A stretch of DNA of 64,000 bases from Phycisphaerae bacterium (GCA_014192545.1 BJHL01000003.1:124001-188000); one strand, 5' to 3'. Counted from the first letter of the stretch, positions 19,810-29,361 are shown. Notes: a model not told the origin generated them from the letters alone. A program made the numbers and translations.

Positions 19810-19820
19810 GCTGCCTCCGA

Positions 19821-20255
19821 TCAGTTCGCTGCGGTCGTCGTGGTTCGCGCGGGTGCGTCGATGCGATCGATGTTCTTGAAGTCAACTACTTCGCCAGTCG
19901 CGAGACGAACGAGCGACGTGTCTTTGGTGCGACCAACGCTGGCAACAGTGCCGATGACGCGTGAACCCTGCTCCGTCACTCCACTGACACTCTTGCCGAT
20001 GAGCGTTGCTGCGGCGGCGAAGTCGTTCTGCTTCGTGAGGTTCTTGAGCGAATCAGTCAGATCGGTATCGCTCTGGATCGAGCGAATCGTTGAGAGTTGT
20101 TGCAAGAGTGCGTTGGTGTCGTTGGGCGCGAGCGGGTCTTGCTTGCTCAACTCAGTCAGCACGATTTTAGTGAAATCCTCGCTGGAAAGGCCGCTAAAGC
20201 CGACGCCAGCTTTCGTGTTCGTCGTGCTGCCGTTCAGTGAAGTTACAGTGCTCAT
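19821..20255 (-). CDS. flgD: flagellar hook assembly scaffold FlgD
   Basis: A short FlgD of 144 residues from ATG 20255, preceded by GGAG. The conserved N-terminal domain is present: LSSEDFTKIVLTELSKQDPLAPNDTNALLQQLSTIRSIQ (about 22-60) and AAATLIGKSVSG. The C-terminal Tudor/FNIII-like domains found in E. coli FlgD (231 residues) are missing, as in several other phyla. FlgD caps the growing hook. It lies 13 bases after fliK, whose product controls hook length. Confidence 0.93.
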   Translation of the reverse strand: MSTVTSLNGSTTNTKAGVGFSGLSSEDFTKIVLTELSKQDPLAPNDTNALLQQLSTIRSIQSDTDLTDSLKNLTKQNDFAAAATLIGKSVSGVTEQGSRVIGTVASVGRTKDTSLVRLATGEVVDFKNIDRIDAPARTTTTAAN

Positions 20256-20268
20256 GCGAATCTCCGAA

Positions 20269-21639
20269 TCACGCCACCCATTCAATGCCCATTGCAGTTA
20301 ACCGCTCACCCGGAGCGACATCCCACGCGACGCCCTCGAGCGGCATCTGCACTTCGGCATCACGAGGCTGATCAACAGTTTGCGCATACTGAGCGTTCGC
20401 CGCTGCTTGCTCGCGATGACCGGCGGTATCACCACCCGGCCCATTGTTCACATTGCCGTCCGTGGCACTGGTCAAGGCTCCGCCTTGCCCGTTCTCGCGT
20501 GAAGCATGTTGCTGCGCGTCCTGCGCAGCATCTGCCGAGCGATTGATGGCAGGCTGCGCATCCGTGCGCGGCCCCTCCACTGCTATCGAGTCCACACGCA
20601 GCCCTCGCGCTTCCAGCGCATCGCGCAGCGTGTCTGTACTTGCTTCCAGCAATCGCCGTGCCGACGCGGTTGTGGTCGTGAAAGTCGCATCAATGCTTGT
20701 CTCGCGGACGTTCAACTTCACTTTGACTTGTCCGAGTGCCTCGGGCGCGAGCTTCATGGTTACTTCGCCACCACCTTGCTTGAGCGCGAGGCCTAATGCC
20801 TTGAGCGCGACCCCGGTAGTTTGTTGTTGCTCAAAAGCGTGCCGCGCGGGCTGGCCAGCTTGCATGAGTTGCTTGAACGCATCGCCGCGGGAGTTCTTGG
20901 CTGCTGTCACGCCCGCGATCACATTCGGTGTTGATGCTGGCTTATCACTGGACTGCGGCTGCGAACCGAGCATCGGAGCGCGGGCGACAGCAGTTGTGGT
21001 GGCGGTCTTCTGCGTTGGCATCATGCCTGCAGCTACGTTGATCTTCGACAAGCTCTTCGGCTCAGTGACCGCACTGGTCGCCTGTGGTAGCGTGCTGGAC
21101 CGCCGCGACAATCCAGCAGATTGCAGCCCATTTTGTGCATTCAATGATGCTGACGAAGATGCGTCAGGTTGCGACTGCCGACCTGCTTGCTCGCTTGCCG
21201 CTCCCTGTGATTGTCTTGATGCTTGATTGTCACTACCAGATGCTGTCGGTCGCTCTTTGCCAGCGGTATCACGTTCCGAACCGGGTTTTTGCTCGCCACG
21301 CGATTGCAGTTCGGCTGCGTTGCGGTCCGCGACATCGACCTTCGTGGTATCCGTGACAAGCGTTCGCCATTGCACGCCCAAGCCGTTTGCTACTTGCACG
21401 TCAGCGGGGTCAATCGCTCCAACACGCCGCTTGCCGCGCTTTGCGCCAACCTGCGCGGCTTGCGTAGCTTCCTGATTCGGCGTGCGTTTCGGGGCAAGAA
21501 GCTGCGCTACGCGGGCATCGAAAGCTTCGCTTTCCGCGGTGCTAGCTGTGTCAGATGTGCGCGTAGATTCTGCGCTTCCTGTCAGAAGCTGCGCACTTGA
21601 AGGACTGCTGTTTTTTCTGTCAATTGCGGTAACTGTCAT
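20269..21639 (-). CDS. fliK: flagellar hook-length control protein FliK
   Basis: A 456-residue protein with a long low-complexity Ser/Gln/Ala-rich N-terminal ruler region (about 1-265) and a conserved FliK C-terminal domain (about 275-350: LKQGGGEVTMKLAPEALGQV, VKLNVRETSIDATFTT, LLEASTDTLRDALEARGLRV). It is secreted and signals FlhB to switch export specificity. ATG 21639 overlaps the stop of the preceding gene (ATGA). It lies directly before flgD, the usual order. Confidence 0.93.
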   Translation of the reverse strand: MTVTAIDRKNSSPSSAQLLTGSAESTRTSDTASTAESEAFDARVAQLLAPKRTPNQEATQAAQVGAKRGKRRVGAIDPADVQVANGLGVQWRTLVTDTTKVDVADRNAAELQSRGEQKPGSERDTAGKERPTASGSDNQASRQSQGAASEQAGRQSQPDASSSASLNAQNGLQSAGLSRRSSTLPQATSAVTEPKSLSKINVAAGMMPTQKTATTTAVARAPMLGSQPQSSDKPASTPNVIAGVTAAKNSRGDAFKQLMQAGQPARHAFEQQQTTGVALKALGLALKQGGGEVTMKLAPEALGQVKVKLNVRETSIDATFTTTTASARRLLEASTDTLRDALEARGLRVDSIAVEGPRTDAQPAINRSADAAQDAQQHASRENGQGGALTSATDGNVNNGPGGDTAGHREQAAANAQYAQTVDQPRDAEVQMPLEGVAWDVAPGERLTAMGIEWVA

Positions 21640-22418
21640 GGTGCTCCATCGACACGAGCAAATTGCCCATGCCGACGCAACGCTTCAAGCAACTCGGCTG
21701 CCAACGCCGGATCGTCCTTTGTGAACTCCGTGATGATCTTGCCGCGGGCACGTTCGTCCATCGCGTTCAAGTAGTTTGTTACTTGCTTCATGCGCACATC
21801 GCGAGCCTGCCGCGCGTCCGCACGTTGCTTGACTGTCTCTGCATCGCTGGTTTCGGTTGCTTGCACAAATCCGGGTGGCTGCGCTTGCGGGTCATTGAGC
21901 ATTTGCAGCATAAGTTGCTTGGCGGCGGCAGGCTTGAGCCCTTGCAGCACATCAAGAGACTTTCGAAATTGCTCATCACTCACGCCGCTGGTGCTGTCGG
22001 CTACAAGTTGCTCGAACGCTTTGCGATCGGTCGTGAGTTGCGTCCATCGCTTGTCCAGATCCTCACGTTCTTTCGCGAGCGCCGCACGCAAATCGTCTGC
22101 TTCGCGCCGCATTCGCTGCATGCGCTGGTCGTCAAGTTGCGTCAGTTCAACGCGTGATTTCAGTTTTTCGCTCGCTGTCAGTGGAGGCTTGTTCGCTTTC
22201 GCTTCAGTAGCCTCTTTGGTTTTGGCCGCTTCGGCTTCGCGAGTTACAGCTTCTGCCTTGGCCTTGTCAGCAGTTACAGTTGTGCTGAACATCTGCCGCA
22301 CCGAACGTGCGCGATCGACGTCCAGACGGTCACTCACCTTCAGCCACGCGAGCGCGCCAACGAGCGCGAGTAGATTTGCAACTGCCAGCACGCTGATGAT
22401 GTTCCAGATCGTTTTCAT
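21636..22418 (-). CDS. MotE/MgtE-N-like flagellar accessory protein
   Basis: A 260-residue protein with an N-terminal membrane anchor (IWNIISVLAVANLLALVGALAWL, 4-26), a long charged coiled coil (about 55-145) and a C-terminal helical domain (SLDVLQGLKPAAAKQLMLQM, then VTNYLNAMDERARGKIITEF) with the repeated LxxM(D/K)xxxxxxI pattern of MgtE-N/MotE proteins. MotE of rhizobia is a periplasmic chaperone for MotC; here topology suggests the same membrane-tethered layout. It overlaps both fliJ and fliK by 4 bases, so it belongs to the flagellar transcript. Confidence 0.65.
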   Translation of the reverse strand: MKTIWNIISVLAVANLLALVGALAWLKVSDRLDVDRARSVRQMFSTTVTADKAKAEAVTREAEAAKTKEATEAKANKPPLTASEKLKSRVELTQLDDQRMQRMRREADDLRAALAKEREDLDKRWTQLTTDRKAFEQLVADSTSGVSDEQFRKSLDVLQGLKPAAAKQLMLQMLNDPQAQPPGFVQATETSDAETVKQRADARQARDVRMKQVTNYLNAMDERARGKIITEFTKDDPALAAELLEALRRHGQFARVDGAP

Positions 22419-22906
22419 GCCGACACCTCAGTTTGTTCGTCCGCGAGTGCCCGCGCGAATCGCATCGTGGCTAATTCGTCGAGGGTCATCGCTTCTTTGC
22501 GTGATTGCTCGTTCTTCCATTCGTCGAATCGCCGTTCGCGCAGCAGTTCAACTGCCTTTCTCGCCGCGACGGCTTGCCGGAGCTGCTCGCGGGAGTGCTC
22601 AAGCCGCTTGTGCAAGCCAGCGAGTTGCAAGATCAACTGCTGCGTTCGTGCTCTCAACACAAACGCCGCCCCGGCTTGAAATCGCACGCCTCGCAGATCG
22701 ATCATTCTGCTTTCACCTTCGCGAATGCCGCTCAACTGTTCGCGAAGTTCATGTCGCTCGGCTTCGACGCTCTCATGCGCTTCGCGGATTCGCTGTTCAA
22801 GTGCGAGTCGTTCGCGTTCAATTGCAGCGACAGCGATCATGCGTTGCTTTTCGAGTGCTGAACGCTGCTTCAGGACTGCTTGGAGATTGAACACGAACCT
22901 TGCCAT
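22415..22906 (-). CDS. fliJ: flagellar export protein FliJ
   Basis: A 163-residue, almost fully helical protein with long heptad-like runs (ALEKQRMIAVAAIERERLAL; HKRLEHSREQLRQAVAARKA) and the start MARFVFNLQAVLKQRSALEKQ, characteristic of FliJ. It forms the gamma-subunit-like stalk of the export ATPase. It begins 7 bases after the fliI stop and overlaps the following MotE-like gene. Confidence 0.9.
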   Translation of the reverse strand: MARFVFNLQAVLKQRSALEKQRMIAVAAIERERLALEQRIREAHESVEAERHELREQLSGIREGESRMIDLRGVRFQAGAAFVLRARTQQLILQLAGLHKRLEHSREQLRQAVAARKAVELLRERRFDEWKNEQSRKEAMTLDELATMRFARALADEQTEVSA

Positions 22907-22913
22907 GAGCTAG

Positions 22914-24278
22914 TTATTTCTTGGTCTTGCGCGTGGTAGCGTCGGTGGTTTCCTTCGAGAGTTTGACAAATCGTGCGTATGCCTTGTCAAATACTTCGGC
23001 GTCGTCTTTTCCTTGCCGGAGCAACTCGTTGATTGAACGTTGGAATTCGATTGCAACGTCAGCTTCCGGATTGCTCCCCTTCGCATACGCGCCGATCTGC
23101 ACGAGGTCTTCAACCTCGCGATACGTCGCGAGGATGCGCAGCAACTGTCGCCGCGCGTCCATGTGCTCTTTGGGCGAGATATCATCAGCAACGCGGCTGA
23201 CCGAATCGAGCACGTCGATTGCAGGAAAATGAGCCTTTTGTGCGAGTTTTCGCGACAGCATCACGTGCCCATCAAGAATGCCGCGTGCTGCATCCGCAAC
23301 CGGCTCGGTCATGTCGTCGCCTTCGACGAGAATCGTGTAGAGACCCGTGATGCTGCCTCCGCATGCACTCAGAGTTGGTTCAAGCGCGCCTGCACGTTCC
23401 ATAAGCAGTGCCATTTGCGCGAACACACTGGGCGTGTAGCCCTTGGTCGCGGGCGGCTCACCAGCGGAGAGACCAATTTGCCGCTGAGCATGAGCAAATC
23501 GCGTGACCGAGTCCATCATCAGCAGCACGTCTTTGCCTTGATCGCGAAAGAACTCGGAAACGCTGCACGCCAACCGACTCGCGCGAACCCGCATCAACGG
23601 ACTCTCGTCGCCGGTCGCGACAACAACAACGCTGCGCTGCAACCCTTCCGGCCCCAGCGCATGTTCAATGAAATCCTTCACTTCTCGCCCGCGTTCGCCG
23701 ATGAGCGCGATGACATTCACCTGTGCACTTGTTCGCCGAGCGATTGTGCCCAGTAGAGTGCTCTTGCCAACACCCGGACCCGCAAATACACCCATGCGCT
23801 GCCCGCGACCCACCGGCGTCATGAGATCCACCGCTCGCAAACCCACTCGCAGCGGCTGGGTGATTCGCCGCCGCTTCATCGGACTGATCGGATCAGGCTG
23901 CATCGCTCGCGGCGAAAGTTCTCGCATCGCATCAAGCCCATCAAGCGGCCTGCAAAGCCCATCAATCACTCGGCCCAGCATCGACTCACCGACCATCGCG
24001 ACGGGCGAACTCTGCATGGCTTCAACCACTTGACCCGCGCGAATACCCGCGGTGTTGCCGAGCATCATCACGATGGCACTTTCTCGCGTGAAGCCGACAA
24101 CTTCGCCCAGTCCGAGTCCGTCAACATCTCCTTCGCCGCCGACGCGAACAACGGTGCCCACACCCACAGGCAGCTCATCAACAAGCACCGTAAGTCCTCG
24201 TACCGCACTCACCACGCCGCACATGCGCAGCGTTTGCAGCCGGCGAGCAACTTCCATCGCTGGAGCAAGCAGCGTCAC
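22914..24278 (-). CDS. fliI: flagellum-specific ATP synthase FliI
   Basis: A 454-residue export ATPase. It shows the P-loop GVFAGPGVGKSTLLG (about 159-173), VIALIGERGREVKDFIEHALG, the Walker B region KDVLLMMDSVTRFAHAQRQIGLSAGEPPATKGYTPSVFA (a shortened view of 245-285) and the ATP-synthase signature. It hydrolyses ATP at the cytosolic base of the export apparatus. GTG 24278 overlaps the fliH stop (GTGA). Confidence 0.97.
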   Translation of the reverse strand: MTLLAPAMEVARRLQTLRMCGVVSAVRGLTVLVDELPVGVGTVVRVGGEGDVDGLGLGEVVGFTRESAIVMMLGNTAGIRAGQVVEAMQSSPVAMVGESMLGRVIDGLCRPLDGLDAMRELSPRAMQPDPISPMKRRRITQPLRVGLRAVDLMTPVGRGQRMGVFAGPGVGKSTLLGTIARRTSAQVNVIALIGERGREVKDFIEHALGPEGLQRSVVVVATGDESPLMRVRASRLACSVSEFFRDQGKDVLLMMDSVTRFAHAQRQIGLSAGEPPATKGYTPSVFAQMALLMERAGALEPTLSACGGSITGLYTILVEGDDMTEPVADAARGILDGHVMLSRKLAQKAHFPAIDVLDSVSRVADDISPKEHMDARRQLLRILATYREVEDLVQIGAYAKGSNPEADVAIEFQRSINELLRQGKDDAEVFDKAYARFVKLSKETTDATTRKTKK

Positions 24279-24991
24279 GATGCACCAGCCTTGCGATCAG
24301 GAACGAGTGACTCGACAATGCGCGTCAGTTGCGTTTCGACTGACGCGTCGATCATGCCGCCACCCGCGCTGCGAGCGATGCAGGTGCCAGGTTCCGCGGA
24401 GACATCGACGTTGAGTGTGACGCTATGCGATGAACCAACGCGCGAAAGAATCGCTGGCAACGCGGCACGTACGACGGCTTCGTCGGCTTGCGCGATCGTG
24501 ATCAGGAGCGATGTCGGCTTCACAACTGCTCGCAAGCATGCTTCGAGTTGTTCATTCACGAGCGTGGGATCGACTTCGAACTGCCTGCGCACGACCCGCT
24601 GCGCAAGCATCACGGCGAGTTCAAGCACGTCCTCGCGAGATTGCTGCAGCATCGTTGCGCGAAGCTGCTCAAATTGCGTCAATGCCTGCAACCAACCCTT
24701 CTCGATTGCTTCGAGTTGTTGCTTGCGCTCGCGTAGTGCAGCTTCGTGTCCTTGCTTGCGACCGGCTTCCAGTCCATCCTTTGTGCCCCGCGCCATCCCT
24801 TCGCGATGCGCATCCTGCTCGATTCCACGCATGATCCGTTCACGTTCAGCGTTCGCTTCTGCCACAATCGCGGCTGCTCTTTCACGAGCGTGACCAACCA
24901 ACGCATCACCTTGGCGCTTGAGATCGCCTAGGTCCAGCGCGATGGCTTCTTCAGCCAGTCGCAGCGCATCGGATTGACGGATGACTGCCAT
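24275..24991 (-). CDS. fliH: flagellar assembly protein FliH
   Basis: A 238-residue FliH/stator-stalk-like protein. The N-terminal half is a long helix with Ala/Glu/Arg-rich text (VGHARERAAAIVAEANAERE) and Gly-containing repeats (GMARGTKDGLEAGRKQGHEA). The C-terminal half carries the FliH domain (ELAVMLAQRVVRRQFEVDPTLV). It regulates FliI and tethers it to the C-ring. The order fliG-fliH-fliI is standard; it lies 26 bases after fliG. Confidence 0.92.
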   Translation of the reverse strand: MAVIRQSDALRLAEEAIALDLGDLKRQGDALVGHARERAAAIVAEANAERERIMRGIEQDAHREGMARGTKDGLEAGRKQGHEAALRERKQQLEAIEKGWLQALTQFEQLRATMLQQSREDVLELAVMLAQRVVRRQFEVDPTLVNEQLEACLRAVVKPTSLLITIAQADEAVVRAALPAILSRVGSSHSVTLNVDVSAEPGTCIARSAGGGMIDASVETQLTRIVESLVPDRKAGAS

Positions 24992-25017
24992 GTGTCGTTA
25001 CTTCGCTTCCCACAAAA

Positions 25018-26064
25018 TCAAACCAACAATTCCTCGCCGCCGCCGCGACCCTCGATGACAACATCGCCACTTTCTTCGAGTCGACGAACGATGTCGACCA
25101 CGCGTTGCTGCGCCGTCTCGACAGCGCTGACTCGCACCGGGCCCATGTATTGCATGTCTTCCTTGATGAGTTGCGCCGCACGTTCGGACATGTTCTTGAA
25201 AATCTTGTTCTTGAGCTCTTCGCTCGCGGTCTTGAGTGCCAGCCCCAACTCGCTGTTGTCCACTTCCTTGAGCACCGCCTGAATGCCCTTGTCATTGACC
25301 TTCTTAATATCTTCGAAGACGAACATCAGTCGGCGAATCTGCTCAACAAGATCCGGGTCCTCAGCTTCGAGACCTTCCATGATCGTTTTTTCTGTCGAAC
25401 GATCGGTCAGGTTCAGAATTTCAGCAACCATCTCCACGCCGCCGCTTTTTTCCGTGCTCTGCATCAACATGTTGCTCAGCCGGCTTTCAAGCCCGCGTTC
25501 AACTTCCTTGATGACTTCCGGACTGGTCTGCTCCATCGTTGCGACGCGCTTGATGACCTCCACCTGCTTCTGCATGGGCAATCCGCCCACGATTTCACTC
25601 GCTTTATGGTGCGGCAAGTGGCACACAATCAGCGCGATGGTCTGCGGGTGTTCATCTTGGATGAACGCCATCAGGTTCTCGCTCTCGGCTCGCTGCAAGA
25701 ACGAGAACGGCGTCTTCTGCACCTGCGTTTGAATCTGCCCCAGCATGCGCTCAGCAGCCTTCGGGTCCGTCATCGAGTCGAGCAGGATGCGCTTGGCGTA
25801 GTCGAGATTACCTTCGTTGGCGTACTGATTCGCGACGGTGATGCCATAGAACTCGTCAACCACTTGTTGTTGCAATTCCGAAGCCACTCGTCCCAAGCTC
25901 GCCAGATTGCGAGTGACTTCCTCGACCGCTTCGGGCTGCAAGTGCTTGAGGACCGCGGCCGCACGGTCAGGTCCGACCGCAAGCAGCAGAATCGCGGCTT
26001 TGGTCATTCCAGCGAGTTCGCTGGCGCTTTCAGGTAGTTTGTCGTTGGGTTTACGTACAGCCAT
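25018..26064 (-). CDS. fliG: flagellar motor switch protein FliG
   Basis: A 348-residue rotor protein with the usual three domains. The N-domain binds FliF; the middle domain has the EHPQ motif in FIQDEHPQTIALIVCHLPHHKA (about 123-145); the C-domain contains MFVFEDIKKVNDKGIQAVLKEVDNSELGLALK, with the charged torque residues. The start is ATG 26064; the longer frame to 26073 begins with TTG. It is separated from the fliF stop by 16 bases. Confidence 0.96.
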   Translation of the reverse strand: MAVRKPNDKLPESASELAGMTKAAILLLAVGPDRAAAVLKHLQPEAVEEVTRNLASLGRVASELQQQVVDEFYGITVANQYANEGNLDYAKRILLDSMTDPKAAERMLGQIQTQVQKTPFSFLQRAESENLMAFIQDEHPQTIALIVCHLPHHKASEIVGGLPMQKQVEVIKRVATMEQTSPEVIKEVERGLESRLSNMLMQSTEKSGGVEMVAEILNLTDRSTEKTIMEGLEAEDPDLVEQIRRLMFVFEDIKKVNDKGIQAVLKEVDNSELGLALKTASEELKNKIFKNMSERAAQLIKEDMQYMGPVRVSAVETAQQRVVDIVRRLEESGDVVIEGRGGGEELLV

Positions 26065-26080
26065 GATGATCAACTATGCA

Positions 26081-27898
26081 TTACTCTTCCGTCTGAATCC
26101 AGCGATTCAGCATGCGCGCGACTGCTTCGGCATCTTTATCAACCATTGTGTTGACTTGTTCGAGTTTCTTCTGCCCTTCCATCTCGCCCTCTGCAACTTC
26201 AATCCCCTCCATCGCGGTCTCACCTTCGTCCGCTTCGCCGACAATGTCGCTCTGTCCCTCAATCGCGGGTGGCGGCAGACCCACCAACTCCTCTGCTGAC
26301 GGTGTTTCAACGCGTTTTGCGGTCTTCTTGACGAGCATGAACATCATGCCGAGCGCTACAACGCTAAGCAGTCCCAATACTGCCTTGTCAATAAGTCCGC
26401 CTGTGCCGATTGCGATGGAGCCGCCACTGGTCGTAATGCCCAGCGAACCCAGCATGCCGCTACTTGCGACTTGCGGCACAACCGGATCAAACGGCATAAG
26501 CGACACGCCCACCGTTTGTGCAAGAATCTGCGTGATTTCTTCGTCCTTGGGCATCTTGCCCGGTGCCGACTGCATCGATAACGCCCGCACCTGCGGCTTG
26601 ATGCTTTCAAGAATCGCCGGACGCACAAGCTGCTCGAATGTCTGTCGCACCTGCTCGTCAGTTGGATCCTTCGCTTCACCGCTCGTGCCTTCTCCGCCTT
26701 GTGTGGTCTGGCTCTTCGCCACGGCAGCGACGAACGAGCGCGGCACGTTCACAGAGATTGCAACCAGCGTCGGCGCGCCGCGCGGATCAAACGTCTTCTG
26801 CTCGCGACTGCCAACCTTGTTGTCATACTCGGTGGTGCTCGTGACTGTGCTGCTATTGCTGCCTTCGCTCGCGCCAGCTCGCGTGATGTCTGCCGTCTGA
26901 TTCGCCTCAACGCCAGGAGCCGCACCAGGAATCGATGATTTCTGGCTGGTTTCGCTGGTTTCTTCCTTCTTCGGAAGCACCACCGTTCCCTGACCAGTCG
27001 CGAGATTGCTGTTCACGGTCTCACGAACCTGCGTCACGTCGACCTGCGCGGTGACTGCTACCACAACGTTGGGAATGTAACCGAGCAACTCGTAAATCTT
27101 ATTGCGTGTATCCGTCTCCACCCGCGCAGCGTGCTCAAGATAAGTTGTCGGCAACGCCTGCTCTTCGCTCGTCGCTCGCCGCTGACGTCCGGTCGCTGCG
27201 TCAATCACGCGCACCGTTTCCAAGTTCAACCCGGCTTTGCTACCAGCAACAAGACCCGCAATCGCATCAACCGTCGCCTGCGGCAGAGACTCGCCACCGA
27301 CTGTTGCAACCTGCACCGAAGCTGTCGGCCGACGCACGCTCATGCCCAGCCCCATCGGAGCAGGAACGTCAATGAATACCTTCGCGCCCTTCAATCCACG
27401 CATCGCGTTGATCGTGTTCGCCAACTCATTCTGCAACGCAACGTTGGCCTGCCGATCATTCTGATCTCGCGTATTCCACCACTGCTGCTCGCGCAGAATA
27501 TTCTCAAAAAGCAACTTCTTGTCACCCGGCAGCGAACCACTCTCCGCAAGAATCGCAAGCGCCCGACTTCGCTGTCCCTTGGGTACCATCAAGTTCCCGC
27601 CACCCATCGACACGTCAATACCTGCGACCGCGAGCGTACTTGATGATCGCTGCTGATCTTCCACAGGCATGCCAGGCAGCAACTCCACCAAACCGCCGCT
27701 GCCGCCGCCGGTCAGTCCGCCAGGTCGCTGCGCGAAGAGCAACAAAACGAGAAACAAGATAATCGCAACAGCAACCACAAGCCCCTTTTGGCTTGTGTTC
27801 AGCCCTTTGAGGGCCGACCCAATGCTCGCGAACATCTTGCGAAGCTGATCCACGCCGGGCCTCCATGCCCGCATCTCCCGCGCGTCCATGCGCGGCAT
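26081..27898 (-). CDS. fliF: flagellar MS-ring protein FliF
   Basis: A 605-residue MS-ring protein. A membrane helix lies at about 39-58 (GLVVAVAIILFLVLLLFAQR), then the YscJ/FliF secretin-like domains (MPVEDQQRSSSTLAVAGIDV, LFENILREQQWWNTRDQNDRQ, ALQNELANTINAMRGLKGAK, FIDVPAP), a loop rich in Ser/Thr, a second helix at about 517-537 (VLGLLSVVALGMMFMLVKK) and the FliG-binding tail ending DKDAEAVARMLNRWIQTEE. Upstream in-frame ATGs at 27898 and 27889 are both possible starts. It lies 121 bases after fliE. Confidence 0.96.
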   Translation of the reverse strand: MPRMDAREMRAWRPGVDQLRKMFASIGSALKGLNTSQKGLVVAVAIILFLVLLLFAQRPGGLTGGGSGGLVELLPGMPVEDQQRSSSTLAVAGIDVSMGGGNLMVPKGQRSRALAILAESGSLPGDKKLLFENILREQQWWNTRDQNDRQANVALQNELANTINAMRGLKGAKVFIDVPAPMGLGMSVRRPTASVQVATVGGESLPQATVDAIAGLVAGSKAGLNLETVRVIDAATGRQRRATSEEQALPTTYLEHAARVETDTRNKIYELLGYIPNVVVAVTAQVDVTQVRETVNSNLATGQGTVVLPKKEETSETSQKSSIPGAAPGVEANQTADITRAGASEGSNSSTVTSTTEYDNKVGSREQKTFDPRGAPTLVAISVNVPRSFVAAVAKSQTTQGGEGTSGEAKDPTDEQVRQTFEQLVRPAILESIKPQVRALSMQSAPGKMPKDEEITQILAQTVGVSLMPFDPVVPQVASSGMLGSLGITTSGGSIAIGTGGLIDKAVLGLLSVVALGMMFMLVKKTAKRVETPSAEELVGLPPPAIEGQSDIVGEADEGETAMEGIEVAEGEMEGQKKLEQVNTMVDKDAEAVARMLNRWIQTEE

Positions 27899-28019
27899 AA
27901 TGCACCGGAGAATTTCGGCGACTGACGGTCAATTCCTTCACTACATCTTGCGCTTGTCAGCAGATCACGCGCATCAACGCGCAAACTTGGCGATCTGGCA
28001 GCCGTTCGGGTTGGCTATA

Positions 28020-28355
28020 TCAGACACGCATCTGCTTCACTTCGTCGTAGGCTTCCATCATGCGATTGCGCAGTTGCTGCAACATGCGAAATGCGTTGTC
28101 AGCCTTTTGCGTCGCGAGGATCACGCCTTCGACATCGTTGCGATTGCCGGTCGTCAAATCCTCGACCGCTTGCTGGGCCTCTTGCTGAGCTTCATTGACT
28201 TCTTGCAAGTTCTTCACCAGCACATCTTTGAACGACGCGCCACTCTCGCCGCCGACATTGGCGTTGGCAGGTTGGCCAGTTTGTCCACCGGCGGGCTTCG
28301 CAAAGTCCGGCCGCTGAATCTGATTTCCCGAAATGAAGCCAAGCGGATCGCTCAT
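28020..28355 (-). CDS. fliE: flagellar hook-basal body complex protein FliE
   Basis: A 111-residue rod-MS ring adaptor. The C-terminal FliE domain is clear: SFKDVLVKNLQEVNEAQQEAQQAVEDL and DVEGVILATQKADNAFRMLQQLRNRMMEAYDEV. The N-terminus (MSDPLGFISGNQIQRPDF) is variable. It follows flgC by 75 bases and is the last gene of the flgB-flgC-fliE triplet. Confidence 0.95.
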   Translation of the reverse strand: MSDPLGFISGNQIQRPDFAKPAGGQTGQPANANVGGESGASFKDVLVKNLQEVNEAQQEAQQAVEDLTTGNRNDVEGVILATQKADNAFRMLQQLRNRMMEAYDEVKQMRV

Positions 28356-28430
28356 GTGTCACACCAGCATAGCCCAACCAAATTCTTCGCCTCCTGCAAA
28401 TCCGCTGACGTCTCCACGCCAGAACTTGAT

Positions 28431-28850
28431 TTACCCAAGCAACCGCAATGCCTGATTCACCATCGACCGCGTGAGTTCCGCCGCAGCAGCGTTTGCCTCG
28501 TACGCACGCGTCGCTTGCATCGCGTTCATCTGCTCGGTCACCGGGTTCACGTTGCTTTCCATCACGTACCCCGCCATCTGTCCAGACTTGATCGCACGCG
28601 GATTGCCCGGATCCAAGCGGATATTGAACGGTGATGGATCATTCTCGATGGTCGAAACATGCACACCCAGTTTGCGGCCGTCAGGCGTTGCCGAAGTTGG
28701 ATCGCCAGGCGTGAAGAACACTCGTTTTGCGCGATACGGGGTGCCATCGGGCATCGTCGAATTGCGATTCGCGAGGTTTGCTGAAATGGCCGTCAGCCGC
28801 GTTCGCTGAGCGATCATGCCGCTGGTGGAGATGTCAAGAAGTCCGAACAC
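28431..28850 (-). CDS. flgC: flagellar basal-body rod protein FlgC
   Basis: A 139-residue proximal rod protein. I chose the GTG at 28850 (FGLLDISTSGMIAQRTRLTA) because AAAGG lies about 6 bases upstream and the length then matches the family; a longer frame reaches 28898. The N-terminal rod motif AISANLANRNSTMPDGTPYRAKRV and the C-terminal MQATRAYEANAAAAELTRSM (AYEAN signature) are present. The usual LANANT is here LANRNS. Confidence 0.94.
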   Translation of the reverse strand: MFGLLDISTSGMIAQRTRLTAISANLANRNSTMPDGTPYRAKRVFFTPGDPTSATPDGRKLGVHVSTIENDPSPFNIRLDPGNPRAIKSGQMAGYVMESNVNPVTEQMNAMQATRAYEANAAAAELTRSMVNQALRLLG

Positions 28851-28911
28851 GTTGACCTTTCGTTGATGCGGCCTGCATCGCAAGTCGAACCGAAGCAATC
28901 AGAAACGCCCA

Positions 28912-29349
28912 TCAAACCCGCTGCGAAATCGCAACTCGCAACACGTCCATCTCGCGCCGCAGCAAGTCCGATGCAACGCGAAACGCCATGCCGTTTTCCG
29001 CCAGATCCTGCATCATGCCTTCAAAATCGCGATTGTTGCGATCGTGATACAGCACATTGCCAGAAGGCGAGCCTGGACGCAATCGCAAATCACCCTTGCC
29101 CGCGCGTTCGATTTCTCGCGTGGTAAACGACGCAACTTCGCCCGCCTCGGTCCGGCCGCTCGCTCGACGCGACTCAACCGCTTGCCGAAGCGCCACCTGA
29201 AACGAACGAGGTGACACATCAAGCGGCACAAACTCGGGCGTATCAATATTCGCCACATTGTGCCCGAGCAGCCGCTGACGTTGCGCGGTAAAGCGCATCA
29301 TCTGCTCCAGCACAGGCGAAGCCCCCGCATTGGCAAGGTCAGTGATCAT
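28912..29349 (-). CDS. flgB: flagellar basal-body rod protein FlgB
   Basis: A 145-residue proximal rod protein from ATG 29349 with GGAG at 7 bases. The N-terminal motif QRLLGHNVANIDTPEFVPLD matches the flagellar rod signature (HNVANxDTP). The C-terminus shows MMQDLAENGMAFRVASDLLRREMDVLRVAI. It is the first structural gene after the kinase/regulator pair and has a GG-N10-GC element just upstream, so it may begin a regulated transcription unit. Confidence 0.94.
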   Translation of the reverse strand: MITDLANAGASPVLEQMMRFTAQRQRLLGHNVANIDTPEFVPLDVSPRSFQVALRQAVESRRASGRTEAGEVASFTTREIERAGKGDLRLRPGSPSGNVLYHDRNNRDFEGMMQDLAENGMAFRVASDLLRREMDVLRVAISQRV

Positions 29350-29361
29350 GCAAAACTCCAC

